Assembly (NCBI GenBank): GCA_021464525.1
Contig: JADRCO010000628.1
Location: forward strand, 1 to 29,312
Direction: 5' to 3'
DNA length: 29,312 nt
DNA from: Rhizophagus sp. LPA8_4_AMF
Lineage: Eukaryota > Glomeromycota > Glomeromycetes > Glomerales > Glomeraceae
Both the position numbers and the translations under genes were made by a program. Positions 8,201 to 18,637 of this stretch are shown piece by piece. How positions within the stretch are numbered: position 1 is the first letter of the stretch; the number at the start of each line of letters is the position of its first letter. The notes below the pieces were generated by a model. The model was given only the letters and a program-made list of their open reading frames with translations. It was not told where the DNA came from and searched no databases.

Positions 8201-10887
8201 TATACAATATATACTTCTAATCTTTGATAATTTATTTTAGTTGGTAAGTTATAAGTTAATTATATATTATTTGTATAAAAATTTATTAATTATTTATTGT
8301 ATTAAAATTTTAAAATTTTATTTAGAGTAAGTATAATTAACATTATTTAATATTTAAATTTAAATTTTATGTTTTATTTTAAATTTTCTCTAATATAATT
8401 TATTTTTATATTTTTAAAGATTTGGTACTAGTGGAAATGAAATTATGGATCAATTTATTACTGAAAATAAATTAAAATGGGTTCCTTATAATAAATTTGA
8501 AAATATTAAATATCTTGATAAAGGTGGATTTGGTACTATTTATGAAGTCACATATAATAATTATAAAGTAATTCTTAAATCTCTTAATTATCTTAATAAT
8601 TCAGATGAAAGTTTAAATGAATTTTTAAATAAGGTATAATTAAATATTTTAATTTTAATTAACAATTTATTTATGCTTTATTTACTCAATATTATTTTTT
8701 TTATAGTGGAAAATTATTGATTCAAATAAAATTATTAGAATGTATGGATTTACAAAAGACCCAAATACTTTGAATTATATGTTAGTAATGGAATATGCAA
8801 ATAAAGGTAATTTACGAGGATGCTTGACAGAAATAACAAAAAATTGGGGTCAAAAATTATATATGTTGTATAAAATTATTATTGGTCTTAGGGATATTCA
8901 TGAAAAGGGTCTTATTCATTATAACTTTCATAATGGTAATATTTTATGTAACAAATATGCGGAAAATGTATATGAGATTTACATTAGTGATTATTTAAGA
9001 TCATATCAAATTGCAAAACCTTTCTCAAAAGAAAGTAGTATTTATGGCATTATACCATTTATGGCACCTGAAATTTTAAGAGGTAAACCTTATACTCAAG
9101 CTAGTGACATATATAGTTTTTCTATGATTATGTGGGAATTTACATCTGGAATTCCACCATTTGATGATAAAGCACATGATCTTCAACTTGCTTTAAGTAT
9201 TTGTAATGGTGAACGTCCTGAAATTATTGAAAATACTCCACAATGTTTTATAGATTTGATGAAAAAATGTTGGGATGAAGATCCATCAAAAAGACCATCC
9301 GCATCAGAAATTTTAGATATCATTGAAAAATGGATTTTTCTTTCGTCTAATGTAGAGGTTAATAAAGAATTAAAAAGCAATATTATGGAATTTATAAATG
9401 TACCAATTGGATATAATAACCTTATGGTAGAATCTCATCCACAAGCATGTTATATAAGTCATTTACTTGATTTTACTAGTAAAGAATTAAATAAAATTCT
9501 AGAAGGATCTCAAGAATTGAAAGATGATGATATTGAGCAGGAACTTCTTAAATTAGAAAAGATTGCTGAATTTTATTATCAAAGTTCTCAAAATGGGCTA
9601 AAAGAAGTGTGTCAAAATATTCAAATAAAATTAGTTGATTTACAACAAAGGAATTTTAAATTTGAACAAGATAATCAAATTCTAAGGCTTAACTTAGCTG
9701 TTCAAATTAAAGAATTTGCGGAAAAAGAAAATATTTTACAAGCCCAAATTATCCACCTTCAAAGTGAAAAACAAGCCTTACTAACCAGTAATTTAACTGA
9801 ACAATTGGAACAAAATAAACTGACTAATCAGCAAGTTCAAGTTCAAATTGACCATTTAGAACAAGAAAAGATCGATTTGCAAGAAAAGTTAACTCAAACG
9901 GAAGCTAATATCCAAGAGTTAAAATCTCTGCAAGAAAGTTTAATTGAACAAAAAGAGAAATTGGAAAATGAACTAAGTCAATCTCAATATAATTATAAGG
10001 CAGTAGAACAAGAAAAAATCAAGTTGCACAATATGGGGAGAGGTCTCTCACAAGATCATAAATTGAAAGCCAAGTTGGAAAAAGAAATTAATCAATTGGA
10101 ACAAAAATTGACCATTGAAGAACAAATCAAAATGCAATTAACTCAAGCTTTACATATTAAAGAAGATAAAGTAAATGGATTAGAACAAGGTTTGATTGAC
10201 ATTGATTATGAATGTATCAAAAGGCTAGAAGACAAAGAAAAAGAATTGAGTAAAGTCATAGAGGAATTGGTAAATAAATTAACTAGTGGAGAAAATACTA
10301 AGGAAATTCATAAAGAAAAAGAAGCCAAACAAAGAGAATTGATTGAACTCCAACAAGAATTATCAAAAACTTCAGCTTTTTATAATGCCAATAGAAAGAA
10401 ACAGGTTCTCAATCAAGCAAATAATTTTCTAAAAGTCAAGGATAATTTCTTAGCTGTACGAGAAGAAGCTATTAAAAGATTGCAAAATTGTTGTAATAAA
10501 CTGGAGAGTTTTACAAACACTATTGGTGATATGAAAATCTCCAAGTTGGCCGATAAGTTTACTAAAGATTTTCAAAATACTCTTTTAAGGTATAGTGATG
10601 GATTACTACAGTTGAATAAAGTTTATGACTCTTTAATGAATATTGTTCAAAAAAATAAAGAGTTGGAAGTTAGTTTTATGGTTGAAAATATGCTTAAGTT
10701 GAATTCTTTTAATCTTGACGAATACAATATTTTTAAATTTGCTACTAATTCTCAGGAAGGAGCTAAAACTCAATTAAATTCTGACATGATGACGGAAGAC
10801 ATAGATTCATTAAGAAAGAATTTGAATAAATTGAAATCAGAATTAAAACAAGAAAAAAAAGAATTGAAAAATTTAACAGCAGATTAG
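5275..10887 (+). CDS. Coiled-coil pseudokinase with a 5' array of codon-sized micro-exons
   Basis: Proposed model: 31 exons, 839 aa. Exons are 5275-5296, 5391-5414, twenty-six 3-nt exons and one 1-nt exon between 5527 and 8326 (listed separately), 8420-8633 and 8707-10887. The two large exons alone give a kinase fold: G77-GFGTIY glycine loop, Lys95 in VILKSL, IIR(M)YGFTKDP, EYANKGNL, then MAPEIL and the complete C-lobe. The catalytic loop reads HYNFHNGN, so the HRD aspartate is Asn186, and DFG is replaced by DYL (208-210). I therefore predict a pseudokinase. Residues from about 380 to 690 are rich in Gln/Glu/Lys/Leu heptads, a long coiled coil, suggesting a scaffold or oligomer. The family motif (TSGNEIMDQFI, residues 45-55) begins before the ATG at 8445, so translation must start upstream. 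The 5' part rests on frame and splice-site reasoning. A minimal alternative starts at 8445 (Met51). Confidence 0.75.
6033..6264. mobile_element. MITE-like element inside a micro-exon intron
   Basis: Less AT-rich than the array around it. The ends are imperfect inverted repeats: ACACGGGCGTTTCAAAC on the left and the complement of ACACGGGTTTTCAAAC on the right. It sits between the sixth and seventh micro-exons and explains why that intron is 353 nt instead of about 120. Left and right splice signals are intact, so the insertion is tolerated. No clear target-site duplication was found. Confidence 0.6.
8326..8326 (+). other. Predicted one-nucleotide exon (A)
   Basis: The sequence TTTAG-A-GTAAGT places a single A between a good acceptor and a good donor. 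The upstream micro-exons leave one base of a codon (G). The next exon at 8420 needs two bases to stay in the kinase frame. Including this A gives GAA, with its three bases from three different exons (8243, 8326, 8420), followed by FGTSGNE. Leaving it out shifts the frame and meets TAA within about 20 codons. Confidence 0.6.
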
Positions 10888-11371
10888 AATTAACCATATT
10901 GATGAATTATTGGTGCAGTTTATGAATAAGCTATTGATTCAACATCTTAAGCATTTATTAGAACGTACAAATATATATTCTAGAATTTATTTTAATATTA
11001 TAACATTTGTATTTTTAACAGAAGATAGAAATTTTGGGAATTTTTTTTTTTTATTAATTTATCATTATCTTTTGGATACTATCTTGTTTGGTTTATCAAA
11101 GGTTTCAATAAAAGATCACTAAAAACTTTTTTTAAAAAAAAATCTGACGGAGGAAGAATTCTTTCTCATAAGTCATTTAAAATAACTATTTTAAATGGTG
11201 TAAATATTTTTTTCTTATATTTAAATTAAAACAAGTTAACACTACACAGTATATAGAATCATTTTTAACAAGTATCTATTCACTGCTAAAATTATCTGAC
11301 TTCATCTACTGACTTACAATTATAATGCCATCTTCTAATAGATGGTCAGATCCTTTATATTGTAAGTACGT

Positions 11372-11526
11372 TTGGAAGCGCCTGCGGACGATTTCCGAAG
11401 GACGATTTCCCGAATCCAGAGTTATGTAGAGTTATGCACGAACATGTGATCAATCGGCCGGCGTTAAAGTTTTCGGGAAATCATCGTTCGGGAAATCGTC
11501 AGGAAATCGTCCGTAGGTGTTTGAAT
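11372..11526. mobile_element. MITE with ~35-bp imperfect terminal inverted repeats (family A, copy 1)
   Basis: The left end reads CCTGCGGACGATTTCC and then GACGATTTCCCGAA. The right end is the complement of CCTACGGACGATTTCC and then CGATTTCCCGAA. The middle holds the phrase AGAGTTATG-AGAGTTATGCAC followed by ACATGTGATCAA. The same middle phrase occurs in the element at 28460-28596. No coding capacity. Confidence 0.65.
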
Positions 11527-11881
11527 GGAGAAAGAATAATTGTTTACATATATTTTATGGAGGATTTTATAATTCAGACATAACTTATGTAGCAAGAATT
11601 ATGGATAACTTACAGTATATTTAATTTTCAATATTATTTTAATTTTCTATTTCAGTAGATTTGTTATTATAATAAAATTTTGAACTTGACCTGAAAGTTG
11701 CCTTTCCAAAGGATCGATATGCAAATACCTATCTAATAATTCTTACCAATTTTTTCAGATTTTCAATTATATTGAAGGGATCCATTTGATAATTTTTTAG
11801 TATTTAGAGCTTCTTAAAAATTCAATTAATTCATTATCACTCGTCCAGTTATGACCTATCTTGAAAATGCTACTTATTGCA

Positions 11882-12187
11882 CTAATACTCTTCAGTTACT
11901 CTCATATTTATAATTAATAAGAAAAATTCACTGTATTGAAATGATGTGATGTCGCAAGTTGGCGAGTTTGCACCATAATAATGAGTAGGTTCTTCCTTTT
12001 CGCTGTAAAAAATTTTATCTGTAATTTCTGTAAAAACTTCGAGAGTATTTACGGAAAAATAACCAAAATCTAAGCAGTTTGGATAATTTCCATGTTTTGA
12101 GGCTATAAATTCCGTGAATATGATATATTTACGAAAATAACATGGAATAAATTTTTTATAGGGTTTTTGGATAATGCCAGGCGGCAT
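11882..12187 (-). CDS. Doubtful 101-codon ORF of unknown function
   Basis: Starts MPPGIIQKPYKKF and runs 101 codons with mixed, protein-like composition (for example LDFGYFSVNTLEVF). I recognise no domain, signal peptide or membrane segment. In this AT-rich background an open frame of this length is somewhat unusual, so it could be a fragment of a repeat-encoded protein. There is no supporting neighbour. Confidence 0.2.
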   Translation of the reverse strand: MPPGIIQKPYKKFIPCYFRKYIIFTEFIASKHGNYPNCLDFGYFSVNTLEVFTEITDKIFYSEKEEPTHYYGANSPTCDITSFQYSEFFLLIINMRVTEEY

Positions 12188-12952
12188 TGCGTAATTCCGG
12201 CTCTATGGTGGTTAAAATATCATACGCAATAACTATTACTATGTTAAAAAGATTAAATATATTTGGTAAATTTGATGCAAATATCATTATTCCAATATTT
12301 ATTAGAAGCCAAGTATGAAAGACATAAATGATTGCTTAATTACTTATTGTCTGAAGCGGAGCGGAGGACATTTTACGTTCAGCCGCAGTGTTTGTCCGTC
12401 CAGATACGTGATCGGGGATCTTAGTTACAAAAATTTAGCACAGAATTTGTCTTGCAGAGGTGCCGATTTGAGGTTTGATTAGACATGAACTTTCTTTGAC
12501 GCACTATTTAGGGTAAGAATAGGAAGGTGATATATTATTTACCGGCGACTAGACAATAATATAGATATTCATTTATTAATTATTTTATATTTAATATCTG
12601 ACTCAGCATCGATCTAGAGGTTTAGCTCATTATTGTAAAAATAACAATCATGTTTTTAATTATATAATAATTGATTATGAAAAATAACACCTAAAGTGAG
12701 CCAAATATTTTATTTATTATAAAAATGTTCTTTCTCCTAGCTTGCCCCGCTGTAAAATATCCAAATCAACCACAAAAAAGTACGAATTTATAATTGTTGT
12801 TAAAATGTTTATAAGGTACAGTAAATGTGAATTTAATTAGGTAAATCCATTCGAATTCTAGGATAGTTATCGTCGATCTTTCCACCACCTTTTGAATATA
12901 ACGTCTATATTATAGAATAGATTCCAGATAGCGTATTTATTGTATTCATTGA

Positions 12953-13657
12953 CTAATGAATTTTCAAGAGTTTTATTAATTTTTTAAGTGTTTCAACAAA
13001 TTGATTACCGTTACAATTTAAATTAATAATAATTAAATCTTCTTGAGCTTCAATCAATTTAATAATCTCACGATTATAGCTATTCCTTTTAATAATAAGT
13101 TCCAATTCTTTGATCGAATTACATATTTTTGTTAATCCAGTCAAAATATTACGATTTGTATTAGTGCTACAATTAAGGTATTCAATTTTTGAAAAGCAAC
13201 TTTCTGCTCCAGGTATAAGATGTATTTGATAATCAAAAAAACTTGGAATATAAAGGTGTGTAAAACTTGTATCTTCATTAATGAAAAGGTTTAATATTTC
13301 TTTTTTAATAATTTTTAATTTTGTCCTTTCATTAATTGTATTAATTAATTTTTGAATTACATTTAAATTTAAATGTTTACAAAAACTAATATAATTAAAT
13401 AAAGGCTTTTGAGTTGAAATATCGATACATTTGATTTTCAATTCATTTTTTGATTCCTCTGAAAAATGTGAAATAATAACATTCAATAATATCTTTTCTT
13501 TATTCCTTTTTAAATATTTCCATGGATTTTTCCATAAAATTGGAATAATTATTTCGCACCAAGTTTTGTTAATTAAAAGACATGATGGAAGTGCCTCTTT
13601 ATCATCTTGTAATTTTTCGAATATCAAATAAAGAATATCTTTATTTAATTTGGACAT
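12953..13657 (-). CDS. F-box protein, C-terminally truncated
   Basis: The N-terminus is a typical F-box: MSKLNKDILYLIFEKL, then a stretch with LPSCLLINKTWCEIIIPILW. F-box proteins bind Skp1 and deliver substrates to SCF ubiquitin ligases. Downstream residues (HLYIPSF, IEYLNCSTNTN, SIKELELIIKRN) look like the irregular leucine-rich repeats of the large fungal F-box families. The frame stops at 234 aa, whereas relatives I know of are commonly about twice as long, so the C-terminal repeats are missing and the gene may be a fragment. A longer reading starts at 13693 (246 aa). I prefer the Met at 13657 because the TATA-like site at 13712-13718 would place the transcription start at about 13685, inside the longer reading. 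Confidence 0.7.
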   Translation of the reverse strand: MSKLNKDILYLIFEKLQDDKEALPSCLLINKTWCEIIIPILWKNPWKYLKRNKEKILLNVIISHFSEESKNELKIKCIDISTQKPLFNYISFCKHLNLNVIQKLINTINERTKLKIIKKEILNLFINEDTSFTHLYIPSFFDYQIHLIPGAESCFSKIEYLNCSTNTNRNILTGLTKICNSIKELELIIKRNSYNREIIKLIEAQEDLIIINLNCNGNQFVETLKKLIKLLKIH

Positions 13658-13711
13658 TTTAAGAGAAAAGGGAAAAAGAGTTTTTTCGTCCAACGTCCCC
13701 TTTTGTTGAAC

Positions 13712-13718
13712 ATTTATA
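13712..13718 (-). promoter_or_regulatory. TATA-like box of the F-box gene
   Basis: On the minus strand this reads CTATAAATG, about 55 bases before the preferred start codon at 13657. It is the best TATA match close to the gene and helps decide its start. Confidence 0.4.
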
Positions 13719-14387
13719 GTAAATGATCGCGTTTGTGTAACTATGCCTCAATGCCAAGCCTTTATAAAGAAATGTGGCTTGTTAGATTGTCAATACTAAA
13801 GACTTTATTCATTTACGTGGTCTGTATTTGATTAGTTTAATATGATTGTAAAGTTAGTCACCTGACTTACACCATATTTTTTAGTTATGATAAGATGTCA
13901 ACTAAAAACCATTGTTGTAATGTTTGGATTAAACCGAATGCAAAAAAAAGAATTAATAATTATTGTTATTTATAATATTGATAAAACACTTTTATGGTTT
14001 ATAATAATTAATATTTTACAATATTTCTTAACATACTATGATAAAGTATGGATTCTTTTTTTAATTTAATTTTATTTTATTTTACAGAAAATTTTTCATG
14101 GGACGATCTGTTGTGAGATATCGCCTAAATTAATTTATATTAAAAGCTCCGTCATCAATCATAATCAATGAGTCATATGTTGAAATTTTCTTTTATATCT
14201 TTATTCGCAGAACGCACGGTCGTACAAATTATTCGGCCGAAATTTTAAATCGGAAATCGGCAACAAAATAATCCGGAAAAATATTCCTTATTCGTATAAC
14301 CAAAACATTTCCGTTTGATCAACGTTACACGTATTAATAAATTTAAATAGTGAAACTTCCAATATACCCTCAAAATTTACAAAGAAA
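13719..14387. other. Intergenic region between divergent F-box and BTB-TLDc genes
   Basis: The two genes are transcribed away from each other, so this region should hold both promoters. Near the right side, ATTTAAATAG at 14341-14350, about 40 bases before the ATG at 14388, is a TATA-like element. No gene is seen; the 60-codon plus-strand ORF at 13887 is low-complexity and hydrophobic. Confidence 0.45.
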
Positions 14388-15986
14388 ATGTCTTTCGAGT
14401 TCTCTCAAGAAGTTAGTGATGATTACGAAAAATTACTTAAAACCGAAGAAGGACAAGATGTCATTATATATGCTGGTGAAAATGAAAATTTAGAAGAAAT
14501 TCGTGCACACTCGCTCGTCTTATGTGCTAGGTCTCAATATTTTTGTGCGGCTTTCTACAATGATTGGGTCGAGAAGAAAAATGGAACGTTTATTTTGAAA
14601 AAACCAAACATTACTCCTCAATTATTTAAAATTATTTTAAGGTAATGAAATAAACAAATTCATAAATGGTATTTACAGCCGTTTTCAAAATGGTTGAGGG
14701 CAGTTTATTTGTGATAGTACATTCGAATATAAATATTTGTCCGGTTTTCATCCATTATTGATCCGGTATTTGTCCGATTTTCAAGTTTCTTTTTTTTTTA
14801 TTCAAATATAACTGCATCAACCATTTTGAAAACGGTGATAATTTTTAACAAATGCGGAAATTTTATATTTATTATTTTTTTTTTTTTTAACATCTCATCT
14901 AGATTTATTTTTTTTGGAAAAATTGATTTAACAAAATTTAAAGGTCCCGAAATGTTAAAACTTTTAGCGGCAGTAGATGAACTTAATATTCAAACATTGA
15001 TTACTTGTGTTCAAAAGTATTTAATCATTGATGAAGAGTTTTTACAACAAAATTTTACGGAAATTCTTCAAATAGTTTATCATAATGAACTCTTCACAGA
15101 TTTATTAAGTTATTGCCTTGACGAAATTGAAATATTATTCAATTCTGATAAATTTTTTAGTTTAGAAGCACATTTATTAGAATTTCTTTTAAAACAAGAT
15201 GATTTAAATTTAGATGAGATTGAAGTTTGGGAGGGTTTAGTTAGATGGGGATTAGCTCAAGTAAAAGAACTTAATTTATTTAAAGAGATTCTTTATAAAT
15301 TTATTCCTTTAATTAGATTTTATGCGATACCTCTTGAAGATTATAATAACAAAATTAAATCTTATGAACAGATTTTACCTAAAGAATTACGTGAAGAAAT
15401 TTCAAAATTTCATCTGGAATCCGAATATAAATCATCATTCAACTTTTTACCAAGACGTTTTATTGATTCTACTCTAATTAGTCGAAAACATGTCGCACTT
15501 TTTGCAAATTGGATTGCTAGAAGAGATAGAGATGGAGACACAAATTTTAAGGTTTCTTATAAATTTAATCTTTTATTTAGAGCTAGTAAAGATGGCAATA
15601 CAGCTGAATCATTTCATGCTAAATGTGATAATAAGGGAGCCACTTTAGTAATAGTAAAACTTAATGATTCAGAACATTTAGTTGGAGGATATAATCCACT
15701 TTTCTGGGATTCAAGTAATAGAGGTAAAGCTACAAGTGATAGTTTTATATTCTCTTTTGAAAATAAAAATATTTTTCAAACTGCGAGATTTGTTTATAGT
15801 TATGGTAGTCAATATTCTATATATTGTGGTTCATCAAATGGTCCAGTATTCGGTTATAATGACTTATTTGTAAATTATAAACAGCCTAATACTTGGTATA
15901 GTTATTCGAGAAGTTATCCTAAACTTAACTTACCACGCACTATGATCGCAGATGATTATGAAGTATTTCAAGTTATTAGAAAATAA
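14388..15986 (+). CDS. BTB-BACK-TLDc domain protein
   Basis: Two exons, 14388-14641 and 14903-15986, joined in phase 2 (AG|A, Arg85) give 445 aa. Residues 22-120 form a BTB/POZ domain: GQDVIIYAGEN, the HSLVLCARSQYFCAAF core, then FGKIDLTKF and MLKLLAAVDELNI. A BACK-like helical region follows, including EVWEGLVRWG. The last ~170 residues are a TLDc domain: STLISRKHVALFANWI, FRASKDGNTAESFHAKCDNKGATL with the AKCD-type core, and GGYNPLFWDSS. BTB-BACK proteins are usually Cullin-3 adaptors; TLDc domains are linked to oxidative-stress response and V-ATPase binding. Which role applies here is inference. A start inside the intron (14826) would remove the BTB domain and is rejected. The 261-nt intron holds a small inverted-repeat element. 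Confidence 0.88.
14679..14835. mobile_element. MITE inside the BTB-TLDc gene intron
   Basis: A perfect 19-bp inverted repeat, CCGTTTTCAAAATGGTTGA at 14679-14697 and its complement at 14817-14835, bounds a 157-bp AT-rich element lying wholly within the intron 14642-14902. Without it the intron would be about 100 nt, the normal size in this window. No target-site duplication was identified. Confidence 0.65.
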
Positions 15987-16439
15987 TGAGATTGGTTGCG
16001 GGATCCCATGTTATATACAGTATATATAGATGGTACGCATTCTTTTAGGGTCGAAAGTACGACAATTTCAGTCGGCATTAACAAAAGTCATAAATCCTGG
16101 CTGGAATTATAGATTATATACAAAAGGAAAATGCTGATAACAGGCATTAGTAGAGGAAATGGATGGATTTTGTTAGTTTGAATGAAATTATTTTTTTATT
16201 CGTTTTATTTAATAAATCTAATAAATTTAAATTAATTATTGTCATTATTAATATATTTAATTTTTATTTTCTAATGAAAATTAATTGCCATTATTGTCCA
16301 ATCGATTAGGAATGTGTGGGATTTTGCTGAAATCAGTATTAGTAGCATAATATTATTGGTCACCGCAATATCCTAATGACGTACTATAACTCAGTTATTG
16401 AAATAACTATTTTCAGTGGCAATTACCCTATCAACAACT

Positions 16440-16640
16440 ATTATTAATTATCCTACAATCAAATAGGATCATGCTTTTTTCATCATGCTGATATTTTTTT
16501 ATTAAGCTATAAATAAACTACAATTGCATAATTAATATTGATATTTTTTCAGATACTAAATAACATTGTAAGGACACGCACGTTAAACCGGAAATAGTTA
16601 TAAGCATGATCATCGGTGGCTGTAGGATAACTAATACTTA
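16440..16640. repeat. Imperfect inverted repeat around TATCCTACA
   Basis: TATTAATTATCCTACA followed by GATCATGCTT at 16441-16476 is matched on the other strand by TATTAGTTATCCTACA and GATCATGCTT at about 16601-16640. It resembles the other small inverted-repeat elements of the window, but the arms are imperfect and the limits uncertain. Confidence 0.4.
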
Positions 16641-17694
16641 ATAATTATGTATGTTTAAAGTTTAGGGTTGCATTACTGTTGCATTAAGTCACCTACTCAC
16701 CTTGTTCGCAACCTGCGTTAAGTCAATTATTGATACGCAGAAATTATATTTATTTATAAATAAAATTTATTTGTAAATTTGTAAACTTGTAATAAATAAT
16801 TTCAATAATCAATTATTATGGTACGTTAATATAGAAAATAGACATGTTTGTAATTTTTTAATTATCACTACGCCTAATCGTATAATCATATAAGGATTTC
16901 TGGTTTGTACGAGCCGCAGCTTATTGGCCGACCGGTAAGCGCCAATTTTTTTTAGAGAATATCAACTTCTGATCAGAGCGATGACCATAATGAAATTATA
17001 ACGTCTGAAACTCTGGAAATATTAATTTTTGAGAGATTGCTAACAAATAATACAATTTTTTTATTATTATTTGTTTTTAGTTTAGATAATTCGTCAAGTT
17101 AATGTTTATTATTATTAATTTTATTAATTTAATGATGCAAAAGTTGGCTAGAAAAAACTCATTCTAGTGGCATTGAAAATGAAAGCGCGAAAATATTTCT
17201 GATAATTTTACGCTTATTAAAGCTCGTCAAAATTGTAATGCAAAAGATTTTACTATTATAACGATTTAAAGTATTGAAAGTGTCAAATCATACGGTAGTA
17301 TACACTAGATACTAGGAAAACGGTAACCGTTAAAGTTATTTATTTAGGATCCTTTTTTATTACAACATTAAACAAAAAAATTGATTACGAAGAGTAGCAA
17401 ATTACCAGTGCTACAAAAAAAGGAATATGATTGAAAGGACTTTTATTGTTTAAATATGGATGGTAAAAATTTCTTCAACGCGCTAGTCCTAAGAATGTTA
17501 TTATGGAAAAACTTTGTACAATAATTCAAAATCAAATAATCTTAAAAATCAAATTATTTACTTAGTTATGTTTAAATAAATTAATTTAATAAATTAATAA
17601 AGTGAACAAATTGATTTATGACTTGTGATTACTATTTGTTGCTGACTTAGCCAAATCTTTTAAAACCTTGTTGTCACCTGATCACCACGTTTGA

Positions 17695-17960
17695 TCAGGG
17701 GGAAGGGAGAACGAAAGGGAAAGAAAAATAAAGGGAAGGGAAACCGAAAAGGAAAGGGGAAAATGGAAGGGATAGGGTAGATGAAAGGGAAAGGGGAAAA
17801 GGGGAAACGGAAGGGAAAGGGAAAATAAAAGGGAAAGGGGAAGATGAAAGGGAAAGGGGAAAACGAAAGGGAAAAGGGGAAACCGATAGGGAAAGGGGAA
17901 AACGAATGGGAAACCCAAAGGGAAAGAGAAAAGCGAGAGAGGTGGAAGAGGAAAGAGCAA
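17695..17960. repeat. Polypurine GGGAAA minisatellite
   Basis: The plus strand is almost entirely G and A, made of GGGAAAGG-like words repeated with small variations over about 260 bases. All three minus-strand frames therefore read as long Phe/Pro/Ser/Leu-rich ORFs, which are compositional artefacts. Such mirror-like purine tracts can form triplex DNA. A short CACA-rich stretch follows to about 18030. Confidence 0.75.
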
Positions 17961-18637
17961 GGAAATACACAAACGTACATACCACCCACACACAAACCTT
18001 CACACAAACCTACACACAACAACCCACATACTTAAATGAAGGCGCAAAGAAAAGGGGCCTAAGAATAAAGAGAAGACCTAGACAGAGAGAAAACAGACCT
18101 AAAAAAAAAGAAGAAACCTAGGAGACAAAGAAAACAAAACTCACCATAAAGAATTATTATTTGCATTTTGCATGAGTAATTTTTTTGCGTAAATAACTTT
18201 AATTATATTTCTTTTATATCGTTATTAAGTGTCATGTGACGGACGGACAGATGGACATAATCATGACGTAAGTGGATGGAAGGGAGGAATATTATTTGGG
18301 TTAATTATAAATCGTCTAGTGCATAACTGTATTATTTTATACACAGTATTTTTAATTAGATGAAATCACAAGTTAATGTCATAATTCTGGCCAATTATGT
18401 TGACTTTAATTTTTATATGAACAATTTCATGTTTCAAATGCAATTTAAAGTTGAAAATAGCAGTTTAGTTAAGATCATATATATAATATTTTTATTAAAT
18501 ATTAATAATATATATACTTTTTGCCTCAAATAACGACAATTACATTATTTACTAAAGTAAACTTTATAAATTCGTAGCTAATAACAGATAATGATTTTAT
18601 ACTTCAAATTTACTAAATATTGTAACTCATCATAAAT

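Larger units (their letters stand above)
5527..8326 (+). repeat. Micro-exon array 1: 26 exons of 3 nt plus one of 1 nt, in tandem-repeat introns
   Basis: Exon starts and sequences: 5527 CTC, 5631 TTG, 5733 AAA, 5806 ATT, 5910 GGT, 5987 TCG, 6343 ATG, 6442 AAC, 6531 TTG, 6624 AGC, 6724 AAC, 6830 TGT, 6943 GGA, 7045 TTG, 7155 CTG, 7242 ATA, 7349 TTA, 7462 GAA, 7558 TTG, 7655 CTG, 7750 ACA, 7844 ATG, 7947 ATG, 8042 TTG, 8142 TTT, 8241 TTG, 8326 A. Each is preceded by AG and followed by a donor, mostly GTAAGT. Many introns carry the branch-point-like ACTAACTAAA. Introns are 70-110 nt except 5990-6342 (353 nt), which holds an inserted element. Introns resemble each other strongly; the triplets do not. 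All introns are phase 1, so each triplet gives two bases to one codon and one to the next. No stop arises; residues 16-41 are encoded. Two acceptor types alternate irregularly: CAAATATTTTAG and TTTAATAATATAG. Confidence 0.7.
10888..12952. other. Intergenic region between pseudokinase and F-box genes
   Basis: This holds the 3' flank of the pseudokinase gene, an inverted-repeat element at 11372-11526, and a doubtful minus-strand ORF at 11882-12187. A less AT-rich patch at about 12350-12500 may be a transposon remnant. No other gene is seen. Confidence 0.5.
15987..18637. other. Long intergenic region between convergent genes
   Basis: The BTB-TLDc gene and the minus-strand kinase gene end towards each other here. 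I see no gene. It contains a possible inverted repeat (16440-16640), a purine-rich minisatellite (17695-17960) followed by CA-rich and GA-rich low-complexity sequence to about 18130, and ordinary AT-rich sequence. Confidence 0.55.

Noticed and set aside
5400-8400. Interpretation of the AT-rich stretch as a plain satellite
   Set aside because: Splice-signal spacing is fixed at exactly 3 across all units while the triplets differ, and the reading frame closes correctly on the kinase exon.
8445-8639. Kinase translation starting at the ATG at 8445
   Set aside because: The family motif TSGNE lies in frame before this ATG on the same exon, and an acceptor (TTTTTAAAG) defines the exon start. It remains possible as a minimal isoform.
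14826-14902. Start of the TLDc protein at 14826
   Set aside because: This begins inside an intron-resident MITE and gives a Phe/Ile-rich leader; the two-exon model restores a complete BTB domain.
17660-18022. Three overlapping Phe/Pro/Leu-rich minus-strand ORFs
   Set aside because: They are the three frames of a GGGAAA repeat; composition alone keeps them open.
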